A stretch of 64,000 bases of DNA, taken from assembly GCA_027475525.1 (NCBI GenBank), contig JAMWFC010000114.1, positions 668,304-732,303 on the forward strand, read 5' to 3'. Below, in pieces: positions 12,985-23,898 of this stretch. Origin of the DNA: Macrolepiota albuminosa (Eukaryota; Basidiomycota; Agaricomycetes; Agaricales; Agaricaceae). Below the pieces are notes generated by a model that was not told the DNA's origin, did no database searches, and saw only the letters and a program-made list of their open reading frames with translations. The position numbers were made by a program, and so were the translations under genes. Numbering within the stretch: position 1 is the first letter of the stretch; each line of letters opens with the position of its first letter.

Positions 12985-13659
12985 GTAGTGTGGTGGTGTG
13001 GTTAATGGATCCGGACTGTCCTTGATGGACACTGGACCAGAAGGGCAAGGCTTTTAGTAGGCTGTCGAGGAGAATCACGGTTGAAGAAACTCGCTGAACT
13101 GAACTCGCATAAGAAGTCAAGTTGCACCAGTCGGCTGATTCTGTCTTAACGCATTCAAATCGATGTCCCAGGCGGCAAGTACATACTTTCCTGTGATATC
13201 ATGAGGTAGGGCGGGAAGCCTCAAATTGAAGCAGCGTGTCATTTGAGGGGCGATAGTCGAATCATTGTTATAGAGCCTGTAGCAACTTCTAGCTGTGATG
13301 AAAACCTACGAGATGGTTAGCACAACCATTTAAACACTGAAGGTGAAATGAAGAGAGGCAGAATAAACTTTCACCCAGGAATGGTTGAATGATCCCGCTA
13401 AGGCGTCAATAGTTACTTTACTTGCAACATCTATACAATCTTCTTGTGCGGGGGGAACGGACTGAGACCGGAAGAGTGATAAGTAGCCTAACGACACTTG
13501 TACACGCTGGAAATTCGTGTCTTCAGAATGAGATGTAGTATGGATGGGTACATAACATATGGTTCGTTAAACGAGGAACACTATACGTGAGAAGAGGTGT
13601 GGTCCTACAGCAAAGGCGTCCGTTTATGGAACTCCAACCAGGCAGTATACAATCCGAAT

Positions 13660-13770
13660 ACCTAGATGATACGCATGCGCGTAAGTGCAATATCCTCAAT
13701 AGCGTATAGTAGACTATATTGGCTGTGCCGAGATGATACGCGTGCGCTTAAGTACAATATCTAGGTACTG
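13660..13770. repeat. Short direct repeat inside the pseudogene insertion
   Basis: GATGATACGCATGCGCGTAA near 13664 recurs about 68 bases later as GATGATACGCGTGCGCTTAA, both followed by GTNCAATATC. It may be the remnant of a small transposable element. Confidence 0.4.
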
Positions 13771-13808
13771 GGTTAATTTGTTATGTATATGATAGATGTG
13801 AGTATGGC

Positions 13809-13842
13809 GTACCCTCAGTCGTGTGTAATAGACTGAGGGTAC
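13809..13842. repeat. Perfect 12-bp inverted repeat
   Basis: GTACCCTCAGTC at 13809-13820, a 10-base spacer, then GACTGAGGGTAC at 13831-13842. It lies in the insertion within the App1 pseudogene. Function unknown. Confidence 0.6.
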
Positions 13843-14385
13843 TCTGAATGCCCGTTAGGTATATACAAATAGGCAAACAAAGCAATGACTATTGTGGTGA
13901 CCCTGGCGTTGGGTCGTTGCACCTCGTCACGTATATCACAATCATGATATCCCAGCAATTTTGGCATCATACATTCAGCCACATTGAAATCATGAGCGAG
14001 TATACCGCTTTTGTCGGCTTTGGTAAATGTTCCGTATCAACGACTCGCGTTTTCCCATAAAGGTGACTTTATTGTAACGCCGGAGACGAAACCTCCACTT
14101 TAAAACCCCGTGAAATAGTTAAAACTGCAAAGTGCGTATGTAAATACAAGACATGTTCATGTTATGTTCGACAGATTGTTTTAATAAGGACTTGTAATTC
14201 TCAGAAATGTCTGTCACCCTCTACTTGTCAGATGAAGATTGAATGCCGATGTCATATTCAATTGTTCGGCGCCTTCCCCCCAACTGCTCAGAATCGATGA
14301 CAGTAGCTTATGTACGACGGGTTCATTCGTTTTACCGTTTACCGTCAAGAGTAACCAAAAATCTGACAATGCCAATACATTCTAC

Positions 14386-15090
14386 CTAGATTTGCGAGAC
14401 AACAAAGCTAGCAGCTTGACCAGCGTCCTATACAATAATGACATGTCATTGAATAGTCAACCTGATGACCAAAGGACACTCACAGCACCGTAACTGAGAT
14501 GAGCAGGAAGAATAAGATCTCCGCCTGCACAGATATCATCACCAGCTGCACAAAACGTCAGTTCATGTGCCTGTATGGGCCCAGGGAATGGCTGTCCGTT
14601 GTCCGGATCACCGAAGACAACCACAGCGTTGACACGGTCCTGGACGGAGCTAGAGAGTCGAGCAGCAGCTAGGTGAGTGACTTGTGCACCTTGGCTTCAA
14701 CCGCAAATATATACTGGTGAGTAGATGCATGGAATGAAAATGATCACGGACGATTTACCTGTAGCCAGACATGACAATCTTGGTATCAGGGCATGCATTG
14801 GCCGTAGCCGTCACATCGTTGGCCATTGTAGCAGCGCCTGCGGGGTCACCCCCTTCGAGAAAGCCGGCGATGCTGGCCGCGTAAGGGATACCTTCGAAGT
14901 CAAGAGATCTGCCAGCGAGGGCATTTTGAAGAGCAGTCTGAAAAGGTGGACCAACAATAGTACCAATGGTGCCGCTCTCACCCGTCCCTCGAGCAAAGAA
15001 GACAGTGACGTCCGCACAGGATTGGCGTCGCTCTAGAGGCGAAGCCAGAGAGGATAGGGCAAAGACGAATAAAACTATGGATTTGAGCAT
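14386..15090 (-). CDS. Cutinase, carbohydrate esterase family 5
   Basis: Secreted serine esterase acting on cutin or related polyesters. Start at 15090: signal peptide MLKSIVLFVFALSSLASP, then a likely ERR processing site before QSCADVTVFFARGTGESG (first conserved Cys and oxyanion region). KIVMSGY is followed by a phase-2 intron (donor GTAAAT), then SQGAQVTHLAAARL, so the nucleophile motif GYSQG is split by the intron. The triad Asp and His follow in CAAGDDICAGGD and LILPAHLSYGA. A last intron (GTGAGT...TATAG) leads to DAGQAASFVVSQI and a stop at 14386. Length and Cys pattern fit CE5. No binding module is seen. Confidence 0.85.
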
Positions 15091-15892
15091 GGGATAGATG
15101 GCGAAAGTTAAGGCAAGTCAAGAGGACAGTTCAAAACCTTTCTCTTATAGTACTCGTATTGCAACCGCAGCGGATCTCATGAGAAAAAGAATCATTTGCA
15201 GCAGAGGTTCTCGAGACCATACAGACCATGGAGCCGAGAGAGCATGTGGATTGATAACCCCAGAAAAAAGGCATTCCACGTTATTGGTCATGGTGCAAAA
15301 CCTCGTGATGAGAACGGGAGCTATTAGCCAGTTGGCTTGTTTTACAGTTCATTGTGTGCCGAGTTACCCGATGCTGGTAACAGCTTTTGTTGTCGTAGAT
15401 CCCTTGGCCTCTTATGAATCCCTTGAAATCATTCCTGTTCATCTCCGCCAGAGCTTTCTCACCAGATGTAGTGTTCTGGCATTAGATGTACGATACATGA
15501 GAAAAATTCGACGAAAAAGTCCATTACGAACAAACCAGCATCGTTCACAATAGATATAGGCTTGAAATGGAGATTCAAGGCCTTGACGAGAAGAGGCAGG
15601 TTTCGTTCTAGGACGACTGTTAAATTATGGACCAGAAAATGCTGCAATGCCGCTTGAGTTGTTATACCGCTTTTAGTTGCTGGGCCGCTGATAGTCATCG
15701 TAAGGAGGCATGTGAACCTATCCGAGGCGAAGTTTGAGAAGTCACAAGAGGGAGGCATACATTTCGGGGTTACAATTCATGTTAGCACCCAAAAGCCAAC
15801 TAAAGAAATTTGTCGAGTTCACGTGCTTTGGGGAATACGATCTAATCTCATCAGTTGGATGCTTCCGTCTCGATATCTTCATTCTGAGTAAA
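15091..15892. other. Cutinase upstream region and left flank of the DIRS element
   Basis: Presumed cutinase promoter near 15091-15300. Open frames here are short and match nothing I recognise; I see no supported gene. Confidence 0.45.
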
Positions 15893-16087
15893 TGTAAGCT
15901 GTGTTACGGGCCTAGGCCCGCTAGCTCAGCGTGAGATAAGGCGGGTAATAGTCACGCATTTCTGTTCTTTCCTCTTATGGTCACTTCGTATGGTCACTTC
16001 GTATGTCAGCTGTTAGTTGGAATGAGACATTTCCTTTGTATTCATCTCGCATATCTTTGAAAACATATACTACAAAACATTTCTATA
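15893..16087 (+). repeat. Split direct repeat A1 of the DIRS-like element
   Basis: About 195 bases beginning TGTAAGCTGTGTTACGGGCC, repeated as A2 at 21753-21947. Confidence 0.8.
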
Positions 16088-16118
16088 TTCCCTATCTGTC
16101 ATCACCTCAGCTTGCATT

Positions 16119-16767
16119 ATGTCTTCTTCTTCCTCCATCTCCAGAGTCTCAGCTTCGTTCCCGTGGAGATGCGGACGTCCCTCCTCAGACAATTACCCAG
16201 GGCTCGCTTGGAAGTCCTCCGCAACCCTCTGTTGAAGAAGAACTGTCCATACTTCCGAACGCCGGTATCCCTGGACCTATTTCTGATGATTTTGATTTTG
16301 ATGGTTGAATCAAACTTCCCGAAGGTCTTGATCGTTTCCAGTTACCGCTTGCTGTTCGAGTACGTGAGAATGCATTAATTGAAGAATACAACAATGCCAG
16401 TATATTGCAGACTGTCAACGTTAAAGCTACTCCCACACCTCGTCCAGTAAACATGGACGTTGGTCACTGAAACCCACTTATTTCTATCGGAGTGACAAAT
16501 TGCGCGATCTTATTGCCAGCAAGGCGCTATGCGCGCTTTTGGCTCCCCTCCCGCCATCTCTGCTCCAAGAAATAGTTGCCACTAGGGCTCAAACTCATAC
16601 ACAAGCTGAGGATGATTGCCAGGTCCTCCAAGCCAAGGAGAAGGAGGTTGACAACTCTATCCGAGCATCCCTCTTTGGCATGATGGATATGATAGACCCG
16701 GTCGAACATTCACTGGGAAAATCTAAGGAGGTGGTTATTCCTACTGTCTATCTTCTAAATATTTGAA
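16119..16767 (+). pseudogene. Gag-like ORF relic of the DIRS-like element
   Basis: Begins near an ATG at 16119 (MSSSSSISRVSASFPWR) and resumes after stops as KLRDLIASKALCALLAPLPP and HTQAEDDCQVLQAKEKEVDN. The position before the Cys/His domain fits ORF1 of DIRS elements. Frames are broken; the function is inferred only from place. Confidence 0.4.
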
Positions 16768-16853
16768 ACCGGGTACCTCCACCTTTACATTTTTTCACTA
16801 ATCATCACATAGATCTGGTTAACAATTCTCCTCACGTTATCCACACTAAAACC

Positions 16854-17675
16854 ATGTGGCCATATAAGCCCAACAAAAAATCCACAGACAAGGTTCTTCT
16901 TTTAGACTTATCTAAGATGATTCCTTTCTGGGGTAATGATGATACTCATACTTGTTTCACTCCTCTTCGTTTCTTAGAGGCTTCTAATAATTTGCTCACT
17001 GCTCTTAAGCTTCTAGCCAGACCTCCTACAAATGTGGATGTATCAGGCCCTCCTACCTCCTCGTCTACCAATCATGCTATCAAGTATGAAAAACACTTGG
17101 ATTTCTTCAAACAAGTTGAAGACTTTGAGAATTCATTTCCTTTATGGTACAAGTTTGAATGGGAGGCTCGCTTAGATATTCTTATGGTGAATGTACTCTT
17201 TAACTGGTCAAAATACGCATCCTGTGTGGATGTCATCCTCCAGGCTCATCAAGCATTGTTGGCCAATCATGTTCACAATTTCCCTAGCAAATTTCCACAA
17301 ACCGGCAATGTCTCAGACGTTCCTTCTCAGCGCGTGATGTCTAAGCTGTCCTCACAGGTTTTTTGTCAAATTGCCTTGGCATGCCTTTTGTGTGGCAAGG
17401 CACACCGGTTCACCGACCACCCAGCCAATATCGTTTCTTTCAATGATGGGAAACCTTTATTCTCCAGACTCGCTGGAAATCAACTTGTGCTCGCAAAAGG
17501 CTCCCAAGGTGGACAAGCAAAGAAAGTATGTGGCATCTACAATCTCAACAGACCCTGCAACAACCGCCATGGAGACAATGCCCTCCATGTCTGCTCCCTC
17601 TGTGGTGGTGGACATTCTGCCTTTGCACATGTGCACTCATGTTTGCGCATTGTTAATGGAAGATTCAGCACTTAA
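16854..17675 (+). pseudogene. DIRS-like ORF with Cys/His-rich (zinc-knuckle-like) end
   Basis: An open stretch of 273 codons starting WPYKPNKKSTDKVLLLDLSK. Its last 50 residues contain VCGIYNLNRPC, then HVCSLCGGGHSAFAH, a C-x6-C...C-x2-C-x4-H-like array. Comparable Cys/His arrays precede the RT in basidiomycete DIRS-like elements and probably bind nucleic acid. Confidence 0.55.
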
Positions 17676-17939
17676 TCCATGTCGTCGGCGTGCACCCAAA
17701 CTATTGGATTATCAAGATTTCACTTCTCAGATACATTACCAAATCCCTACGGCTTTGAATTCTCCACAAGATAATGAACTATTTTCAAGAATTGTACATC
17801 TCTATAATCATAATGCTTTCAACATTCTCCTTGCAAAACACGATCTTCTTTTAAATTATTGATTTTTAATCTGCAATCTATGCCAGGGTTTCCCTTTAGG
17901 AACCCTTCCTCTTCTGTCTTGATCTGTAATTATATGCAA

Positions 17940-19570
17940 CCATTCATCAGTTAAAAAATTTCCCCATGTTATTGAAGACTATCTGAACGATGAGATTTGT
18001 ACTGGTCATATGTCTGGTCCATTCTCACAGTCTCATGTAGAACACATCCTCTGGGGCCCTATCCATGCTTCTCCTCTTATTGTCTCGGGACAATTTCAAG
18101 AAATTGATTTCCCTCCAAAATTTCGAGTTTGTCGTAACTTTTCAAAGGATGATCTCATTACTGGGGTCTTTTCGGTCAACAGCTTCATTGACAAAGATGA
18201 CTTTCCTACACATTTTGATGTTGCGCATCTAGTTGCTGAACAGCAGGTTTCTGTCTTTTGCACTAAGGCCTTTGCTCTTTCTTTTCTACTTGATTCTTGC
18301 CTTCTTTCTTTTCTTTTCTTTTTGACCAGTCTATTTCTTTTTTCTGATATTTCATGAAAATATTGTTTCTGTTCACAGATGACTTCGATCTTCTCTTCCT
18401 TTGATTTTGATTCATTTCTCTTCAATTCAATATTTCTTTTCTTTCTCGATCTCCATTCATTTCTCTTCAATTCCTGTCTTATTCCTACTTATAACTTTCA
18501 TCAGGTGGCGATTGCCCCTGCAGGTTCTCAAGCTTGTTGCTTCAATATCAAATCTTGCATGTCCTGTTTTGCCAGATCACAAACTTTTCCTAGTGGTTTC
18601 TTTCAAAAATTCTTTCTACATTAACCATGCACATTCTTTTGGAGCTAGACCTGCTAGTTTTAACTCAGGACAAATTGCCAATGCACTTGTTGATATATGG
18701 TCAGTGGAGCTAGGTGACAATGGTTTTCTCTTCAAATTCAAAGACGACATCAATTGTTTCCATTTCCCAAACGCTACAGGTTCTTTCTCTCAAGATAATT
18801 TCTGATATGCTCATGATAGGGCTTCAACCTTGAATCTGATATCTTCTCTCAACGTTCCCTGGCACACCAATAAATCTAATTCTGAATTTTTATCAGTCTT
18901 TACCTTTATAGGTTTTACATGAGACATCTCCCAAAAATGGGTTTCTTTCCCTGACAAAAAACCTTTGAAATATCTTAACCATGTTGCTTCCCTCTTAAAT
19001 GTGCACAAACTTCATCAAACATCCTTTTCTCTCAGAGATATTCAAATCATACATGGCACTTTAATGCACGTCTCCTTTGTATTTCCTGAAGGTTCTTTGT
19101 ACCTACCAGTGGAAGATCCATCTCAAAGATCCTGGTGCTTATTGAATGTTGTATCCTATCCAGCCCTTGGAAGATTTTGGTATTTTTGTGGATGCCTCCA
19201 CGTCTTGGGGCATCGGCATTCTTGTTTCTCATTACCATTATAAGCTTAGATTAAAACATAACTGGAAACAACCCAGTTGCAATATTTGTTGGCTAGAGTC
19301 AATAGCCATCAAAATTCTTTTCTGTCTTCTGCGTCAATTGGATTTCCAAAATAGGTATCTCAATTGCCAATGACATTCTTTTCAAAAACTAGATTGTTTA
19401 CAGGCACATTCTTGTTCACTCAGATAGCTCAGGTGCTATAGGTGCTCACCAAAAAGGACGCAGTCACTCAAATCTAATTAATCTATCCGTATGCTGCTTG
19501 TATTCCATTCTCAATAAATGTTTGCTCATCCCAATATTCTGTTACATACCTTCAGAACTGAATCAGGCAG
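17940..19570 (+). pseudogene. Reverse transcriptase / RNase H relic of the DIRS-like element
   Basis: Starts as EDYLNDEICTGHMSGPFSQS, the usual opening of DIRS-type RT. 18247-18505 is a T-rich segment bounded by GT and AG that splits AEQ from VAIAPAGSQACCF, so it is an intron or an insertion. IHGTLMHVSFVFPEGSLYLP near 19050 precedes the RNase H segment FVDASTSWGIGILVSHYHYK at about 19190 and VHSDSSGAIGAHQKGRSHSN near 19410, ending with IPSELNQADALLCRE. Several stops interrupt it. Confidence 0.7.
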
Positions 19571-20259
19571 ATGCACTTTTATGCAGAGAATCTGCACCTG
19601 CTGGTTCTATTCTTTTACATCGGGCCTTTGACCTGCCTAATGACATTATTTATGGATTCTTTGAAAACTACTAGCATTCCTTTGGTGCCTGATGGCACCG
19701 ATGGTACTGTATCTCCACACATTACAGTCCCCTATGTTCCACAATTTTGTGACCCCAACATAATTTCTAATAACATATATCATTTCAAGTACAGACCACA
19801 ACCAACTGTTTTCTTCAAATTGATGCCTGTCTGCTCTGCTTTACCACCTGAGATTTCTACCTCTCTACCTAAAGCATCGCTGAATTTGTCTTCTCAGATT
19901 AACACAAAATCTGCCAATATCTATAAATTTTGATTTACTTCTCATGAATTGTGCTCCTGTCCAGAGAGACATTCATCTAGTCCTACTTTTCCGGATATAC
20001 CTGAAATCTACAAATTTAAATATACTTCCAGCCTCTCTCCATCCCTGTCGCATGACCATAAATCATATTAGGCCACACCATGTCATACTCTTGCCGACAA
20101 TTCTTGTGATTTAGCTGTTCTTTCTTTGCAAAATATCTTACCTCGAGTTCCGAAACTTCAAAACTCCTATACTGCATCACCGCTGTGTCTTCTCATTCCT
20201 GCTGACCATTGTGTTTTGCTCTGGAGAACACCACATGGTATCAAAAATGATAGATGCTT

Positions 20260-21330
20260 AGCGTCAACCTTATTACATTCTAATAGTTTTGAAGTCTTTG
20301 AAGGTCTCTTGTCATCTGTTGAGGAGAAAACATGCCAAGCCTATGGTGCTGGTCTCTTGCGTTTCACACAATTTTGTGATGATCAGAACATTTCAGAAAA
20401 TCTCCGTATGCCTGCAGATCCAATCTTGATTGCAGGTTGATTGCCCATCATATCAGCAAATGTTCTTCAGAATGTATAAGATTATGGTTATTTGGTCTTC
20501 ACCTAGGGCACCAATTTAATTGTGCTGACTGGCCACACAAAGATCCTTGGATAAAATTCTTATTGTCGTCTGCAGCCAATTGAGGTAACCCCTTCAAGCA
20601 ACTACCACATCATCCAATTCTACTCTCTCATCTATGATTACTGCATGATAATTTAGATTTTTTCTGTCCTAAGGATTATGCAATCTGTGCAGCTGCAGTG
20701 ACTGCGTTTTGGAGTTGTCAGCATCTTGGAAAATTACTGCCGGTTTTTCACAACCTCTTCCAACCTTTGCGTAACATTTGTGTTCATTGTGATTTACAAA
20801 CTACGATGGTGCAGAATTGCAAAACCATGTCCTTCCATATACCATGGTCAAAAACCACATGTTTTGATGGTGTCGATTGTATTCTAGTCGAAAGAGATGA
20901 CATAGTCTGCCTGGTTAAAGCTCTATCAAACCATTTGCTTATCAACAACCCTCCAAATGATTATCCTCTCTTTGCTTTCTGCAAGCCTTTTTTTTGACAA
21001 ACTGGTTCTTATTCTCAACAAGTCTCTTCCTCATTTTTTTTTCTTACAAAGAACAAATTTCTTTCTGTCACAAACTGTATTGTCGTTTTTTAACATCTTT
21101 CTTTCCAACTGCTGATGTTTTCACAGACATATATCAGAAAACCAATTTCAAAAACCTTTATGGGCATAGCTATTGAATAGGTGGTTCTGTAAAGCTGCTG
21201 TGCAACGGCGTTCCTCCCCATGTCATTATGAAACATGGTGGGTGGACTTCTCTATGTTTCCTTATTTATTGGAGGCAACTGGACACAATTGTTCCCAATG
21301 CTATTGTGCTTGCATGAAAAAACTCATGTC
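20260..21330 (+). pseudogene. Tyrosine recombinase relic of the DIRS-like element
   Basis: SVEEKTCQAYGAGLLRFTQF near 20330 is the core-binding region. CAAAVTAFWSCQHLGKLLPV near 20700 corresponds to the box with the first catalytic Arg; here the usual R-L-G-E reads H-L-G-K, so the Arg looks lost. FHIPWSKTT follows, then GGSVKLLCNGVPPHVIMKHG and GWTSLCFLIYWRQ near 21200, the H-x-x-G/W region with the Tyr in YWR. This enzyme replaces the DDE integrase in DIRS elements. Confidence 0.7.
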
Positions 21331-21669
21331 GGTGCTTTGCTCAAGAAAATAACCTTTTACATCTCATCGATGCCAATTGGTCTGACTTACTAAATTTCTC
21401 CATGTCTTGAAAAAAAAAAGAAGAGGAGAAAAATGCCCTCTCTCTAGTTTTGTTTCCTTATTATACTGTGCATATCTGTAATGTAAAAAAAAAAAAAAAA
21501 AAAAACCGCCGTCCTTTCTCTACATTATTTCCTTATTGTACTGTGTATATCTATGATTGCAGTTTACTGGTTTCCAATCGGTTAATAAATTTTTTATTTT
21601 TTCATCACAGCTCCAGTGGATAGCGCCGGAGCACGTGGCCTTAGCAGAGCTGTACCAATGTGGGTATCC

Positions 21670-21752
21670 GCTGCGCATGAGATATACTCCCTTCCCCAAA
21701 CATATATGTTTCTTGTTACAATCAGTAGAACATGTGCTTAGCCCAGCCTTAT
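21670..21752 (+). repeat. Split direct repeat B1
   Basis: 83 bases ending GCCCAGCCTTATT, repeated as B2 at 22034-22117. Confidence 0.75.
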
Positions 21753-21947
21753 TGTAAGCTGTGTTACAGGCCTAGGCCCGCTAGCTCAGCATGAGATAAG
21801 ACAGGTAATAGTCATGCATTTCTGTTCTTTCCTCTTATAGTCACTTTGTATGGTCACTTTATATGTTAGCTGTTAGTTGGAATGAGACATTTCCTTTGTA
21901 TTCATCTCGCATATCTTTGAAAACATATACTACAAAACATTTCTATA
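21753..21947 (+). repeat. Split direct repeat A2
   Basis: Second copy of A1, about 195 bases, with CpG to TpG/CpA differences. Confidence 0.8.
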
Positions 21948-22033
21948 CCCACCTTCCCACCCTTTGTACTCTAGCCTAAAGATGCTCAGCTGCACATGAG
22001 GCCCACCCACCCTCCACTGCTACCACTGTAGCT

Positions 22034-22117
22034 GCTGCACATAGGATACACTCCCTTCTCCAAACATATATGTTTCTTGTCACAATCAGTAGAACATGTG
22101 CTTAGCCCAGCCTTATT
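22034..22117 (+). repeat. Split direct repeat B2
   Basis: Second copy of B1 and the right end of the DIRS-like element. Confidence 0.75.
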
Positions 22118-23297
22118 AAATTGTTTTCTCTACATATCTTGTTGAGACTTCACACGTCATTACAGTCATGAACAATCAAACACGACAATTTAATAGCAGC
22201 AGAATGAGTGACAATTTGGGCAATCTGACTTCAGATTCAGGACACAAAAATATGTCAAAAAAGGCACCTCCAGAATTTTTCCCACAAGCTTTTCAGGTAG
22301 CCAAAATTTTGGGTCAGAATTAATGACTAACTTGCAGCTAACTAGGATTCATGATGGTGTCAAGATGCATCATTGCAGTCTGTGAAACAGTTTTATATTT
22401 CTGCTTCTGAACAGCCCATGCTGCAGGCTTCCCTGTAAGTCCAATCCTATATGCATCTATAAATCTTCAAGAATAGTTAACAAAGCACCAAATAAGATCA
22501 ACTGAACAAGCATTGAGTGCATCAAATGCTGCTTTCTTGGCATCATCAAATTTTGGCTTTGGCACTTGATGATAGCTTTTTCTTGCTTGCAGGATATTTG
22601 GAACTCAGTTCACATCTCACGGATCATCCACCAGCATGATGGCCATATTAACCATTCTTGAATAAATGTCTCCATCATCACAAAGATCTTCCAAATCATC
22701 AAAGTCCTCATTTTCCTTCTGATTTTTCAATCAGTAAATTCCAGCATAGTTTTGTACTATCAAAATGTGTTTTTGGGTTTCAGTTCTCATCAAGATTCCT
22801 CTCAGGAAGTTGAGATGAAGGGCATTGTGATGGTAACTATATTGTCAAGTCCAGATCTTTACTAAGAGGTATTTGTAAGGCTTAATCTCTTATTTTGGTT
22901 ATAGCTGTATATACTTTGGGCTGATTCTATAGGCCTGAGATGTTTCTCTTTTGTTTTTTCTTAGGAAGCTTTATACTTGAGGTGGAGTTTGACATATATA
23001 TTAGGAAATTTACACTTTTTCTGAGCAGAAGGACCTTGAACTTTTATTTACAGTCAAAACAAAAGATTTTTTTTTGGTCTGATAGGCTCATGAAAACTTC
23101 TCACCTAATCTACAACAAGATTCAGCTCAACAAAAGAAGTTGATTGTGCTAATTTTTATGATTTTTCTTTCATGTTTTCAAGTGGCCAAAATTTTGAGGT
23201 CATTATTTCTAACCCAGTTAATACTGAGAAATCTGCTTGTATAAATTGACCAATTAGGTCCAACTTTATATGTTCCTGCATTAAAAAGAGCAGCTGG
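22118..23297. other. AT-rich, CpG-poor stretch with no recognisable gene
   Basis: Degenerate sequence, probably old transposon relics. The word GCCAAAATTTTG recurs near 22300 and 23180, each followed by a GTCA word, which resembles transposon termini, but I cannot assign an element. Confidence 0.4.
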
Positions 23298-23898
23298 TGA
23301 TAGAACCCCACATAGGCTAGGCACACCAATAGCAGGCCATGACAGGATATTTTGCCATACATGATCTGAACTTAATGCACACAATTTATCCATTTTAGAC
23401 CATACCTGACAGCCATGCACAGCAAGCAACAGATTCAATCAGTGATAGCACCAGCAGCAGCTGGAATGACAGGTGACAGATGGCATCACTCCCTTGCACT
23501 GCTAGCATTAAAAGATATTTTTATTGGAAATAGTGTAAAAGAAACATGTTATACTATTTCCCATGTGCCAATTTCTGAAAGAAAAAGGCACTTTGCTTTG
23601 TTTAAAGACTTTTTCTTTCAGAAATTGGCACATAGGAAATGGTATAACATGTTTCTTTTACACTTTTTTCAATGGAAACATCTTTCAGTGCCAGCAGTAT
23701 TGGCAAGTATTGACAAATAGCATTACTCTGTTGACAAATGGTGCAGCTAGCCAGTGGCAGTGCTTATAACTTAGAATAATGACATTTCTCTATGACAGAT
23801 AGCCTGGCATTTTACCTTAATGCTTAACAGTGCTTAGCATGCTTCATTCACTTATGCAAACAGCAGTTTTGTGGACTTTTTAATATCTAGTTTAATGC
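23298..23898 (+). repeat. Decayed solo LTR-like copy related to element D
   Basis: TGATAGAACCCCACATAGG at 23298 parallels TGATAGGACCCCATACAGG at the left end of element D. Near 23440 GATAGCACCAGCAGCAGC and TGACAGATGGCATCA parallel GATAGCGCCGACGGCAGC and TGACAGATGGCACCA of D. Differences are largely CpG to TpG/CpA. A fold-back element interrupts it. Confidence 0.5.
23502..23694. repeat. Fold-back element (long inverted repeat)
   Basis: 23532-23587 is complementary to 23609-23664 at about 54 of 56 positions, with a 21-base loop. The arms extend imperfectly another 30 bases outwards. No ORF lies inside, so this looks like a MITE or fold-back insertion in the decayed LTR. Confidence 0.7.

Larger units (their letters stand above)
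12985..14130 (-). pseudogene. Decayed duplicate of the N-terminal half of the App1-like gene
   Basis: Collinear similarity to about 8150-8960 of the intact gene in the same orientation. 13010-13080 matches 8180-8300 (shared words TGTCCTTGATG and GGACCAGAAGGGC). 13135-13330 matches 8405-8605 (GATTCTGTCTT, CAAGTACATA, TTCTGTGAT, GAGGGCGATA). 13965-14130 matches 8805-8955 (CGACTCGCGTTTTCC beside CGACTAGCGTTTTCC, and CGGAGACGAAA). The HAD motif half is missing and no frame is open. About 13430-13960 has no counterpart in the intact gene and looks like a later insertion. This points to local segmental duplication followed by loss of function. Confidence 0.65.
15893..22117 (+). mobile_element. Degraded DIRS-like tyrosine-recombinase retrotransposon with split direct repeats
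   Basis: The repeat arrangement is A1 (15893-16087), coding part, B1 (21670-21752), A2 (21753-21947), B2 (22034-22117): split direct repeats as in Ngaro/PAT-type members of the DIRS order. Coding relics in order are a gag-like ORF, a Cys/His-rich domain, RT, RNase H with the DASTSWGIGI motif, and a tyrosine recombinase with an IPWSKTT box and an H-x-x-GGW...YWR end. Frames are interrupted by stops and indels. A1 and A2 differ mainly at CpG sites (A1 has CG where A2 has TG or CA), fitting cytosine deamination after insertion. No LTR-type integrase is present. Confidence 0.8.

Noticed and set aside
13660..13960. Short repeats as a CRISPR-like array
   Set aside because: Only two imperfect copies, in a eukaryotic pseudogene.
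15459..15758. Minus-strand ORF of 99 codons as a gene
   Set aside because: No recognisable motif, intron or homologous neighbour; could be chance.
21481..21505. Poly-A run as the tail of a LINE or processed copy
   Set aside because: It lies inside the DIRS-like element between recombinase relic and B1, with no LINE ORF.
23178..23438. Minus-strand ORF of 86 codons
   Set aside because: Overlaps a decayed LTR-like repeat and has no conserved feature.
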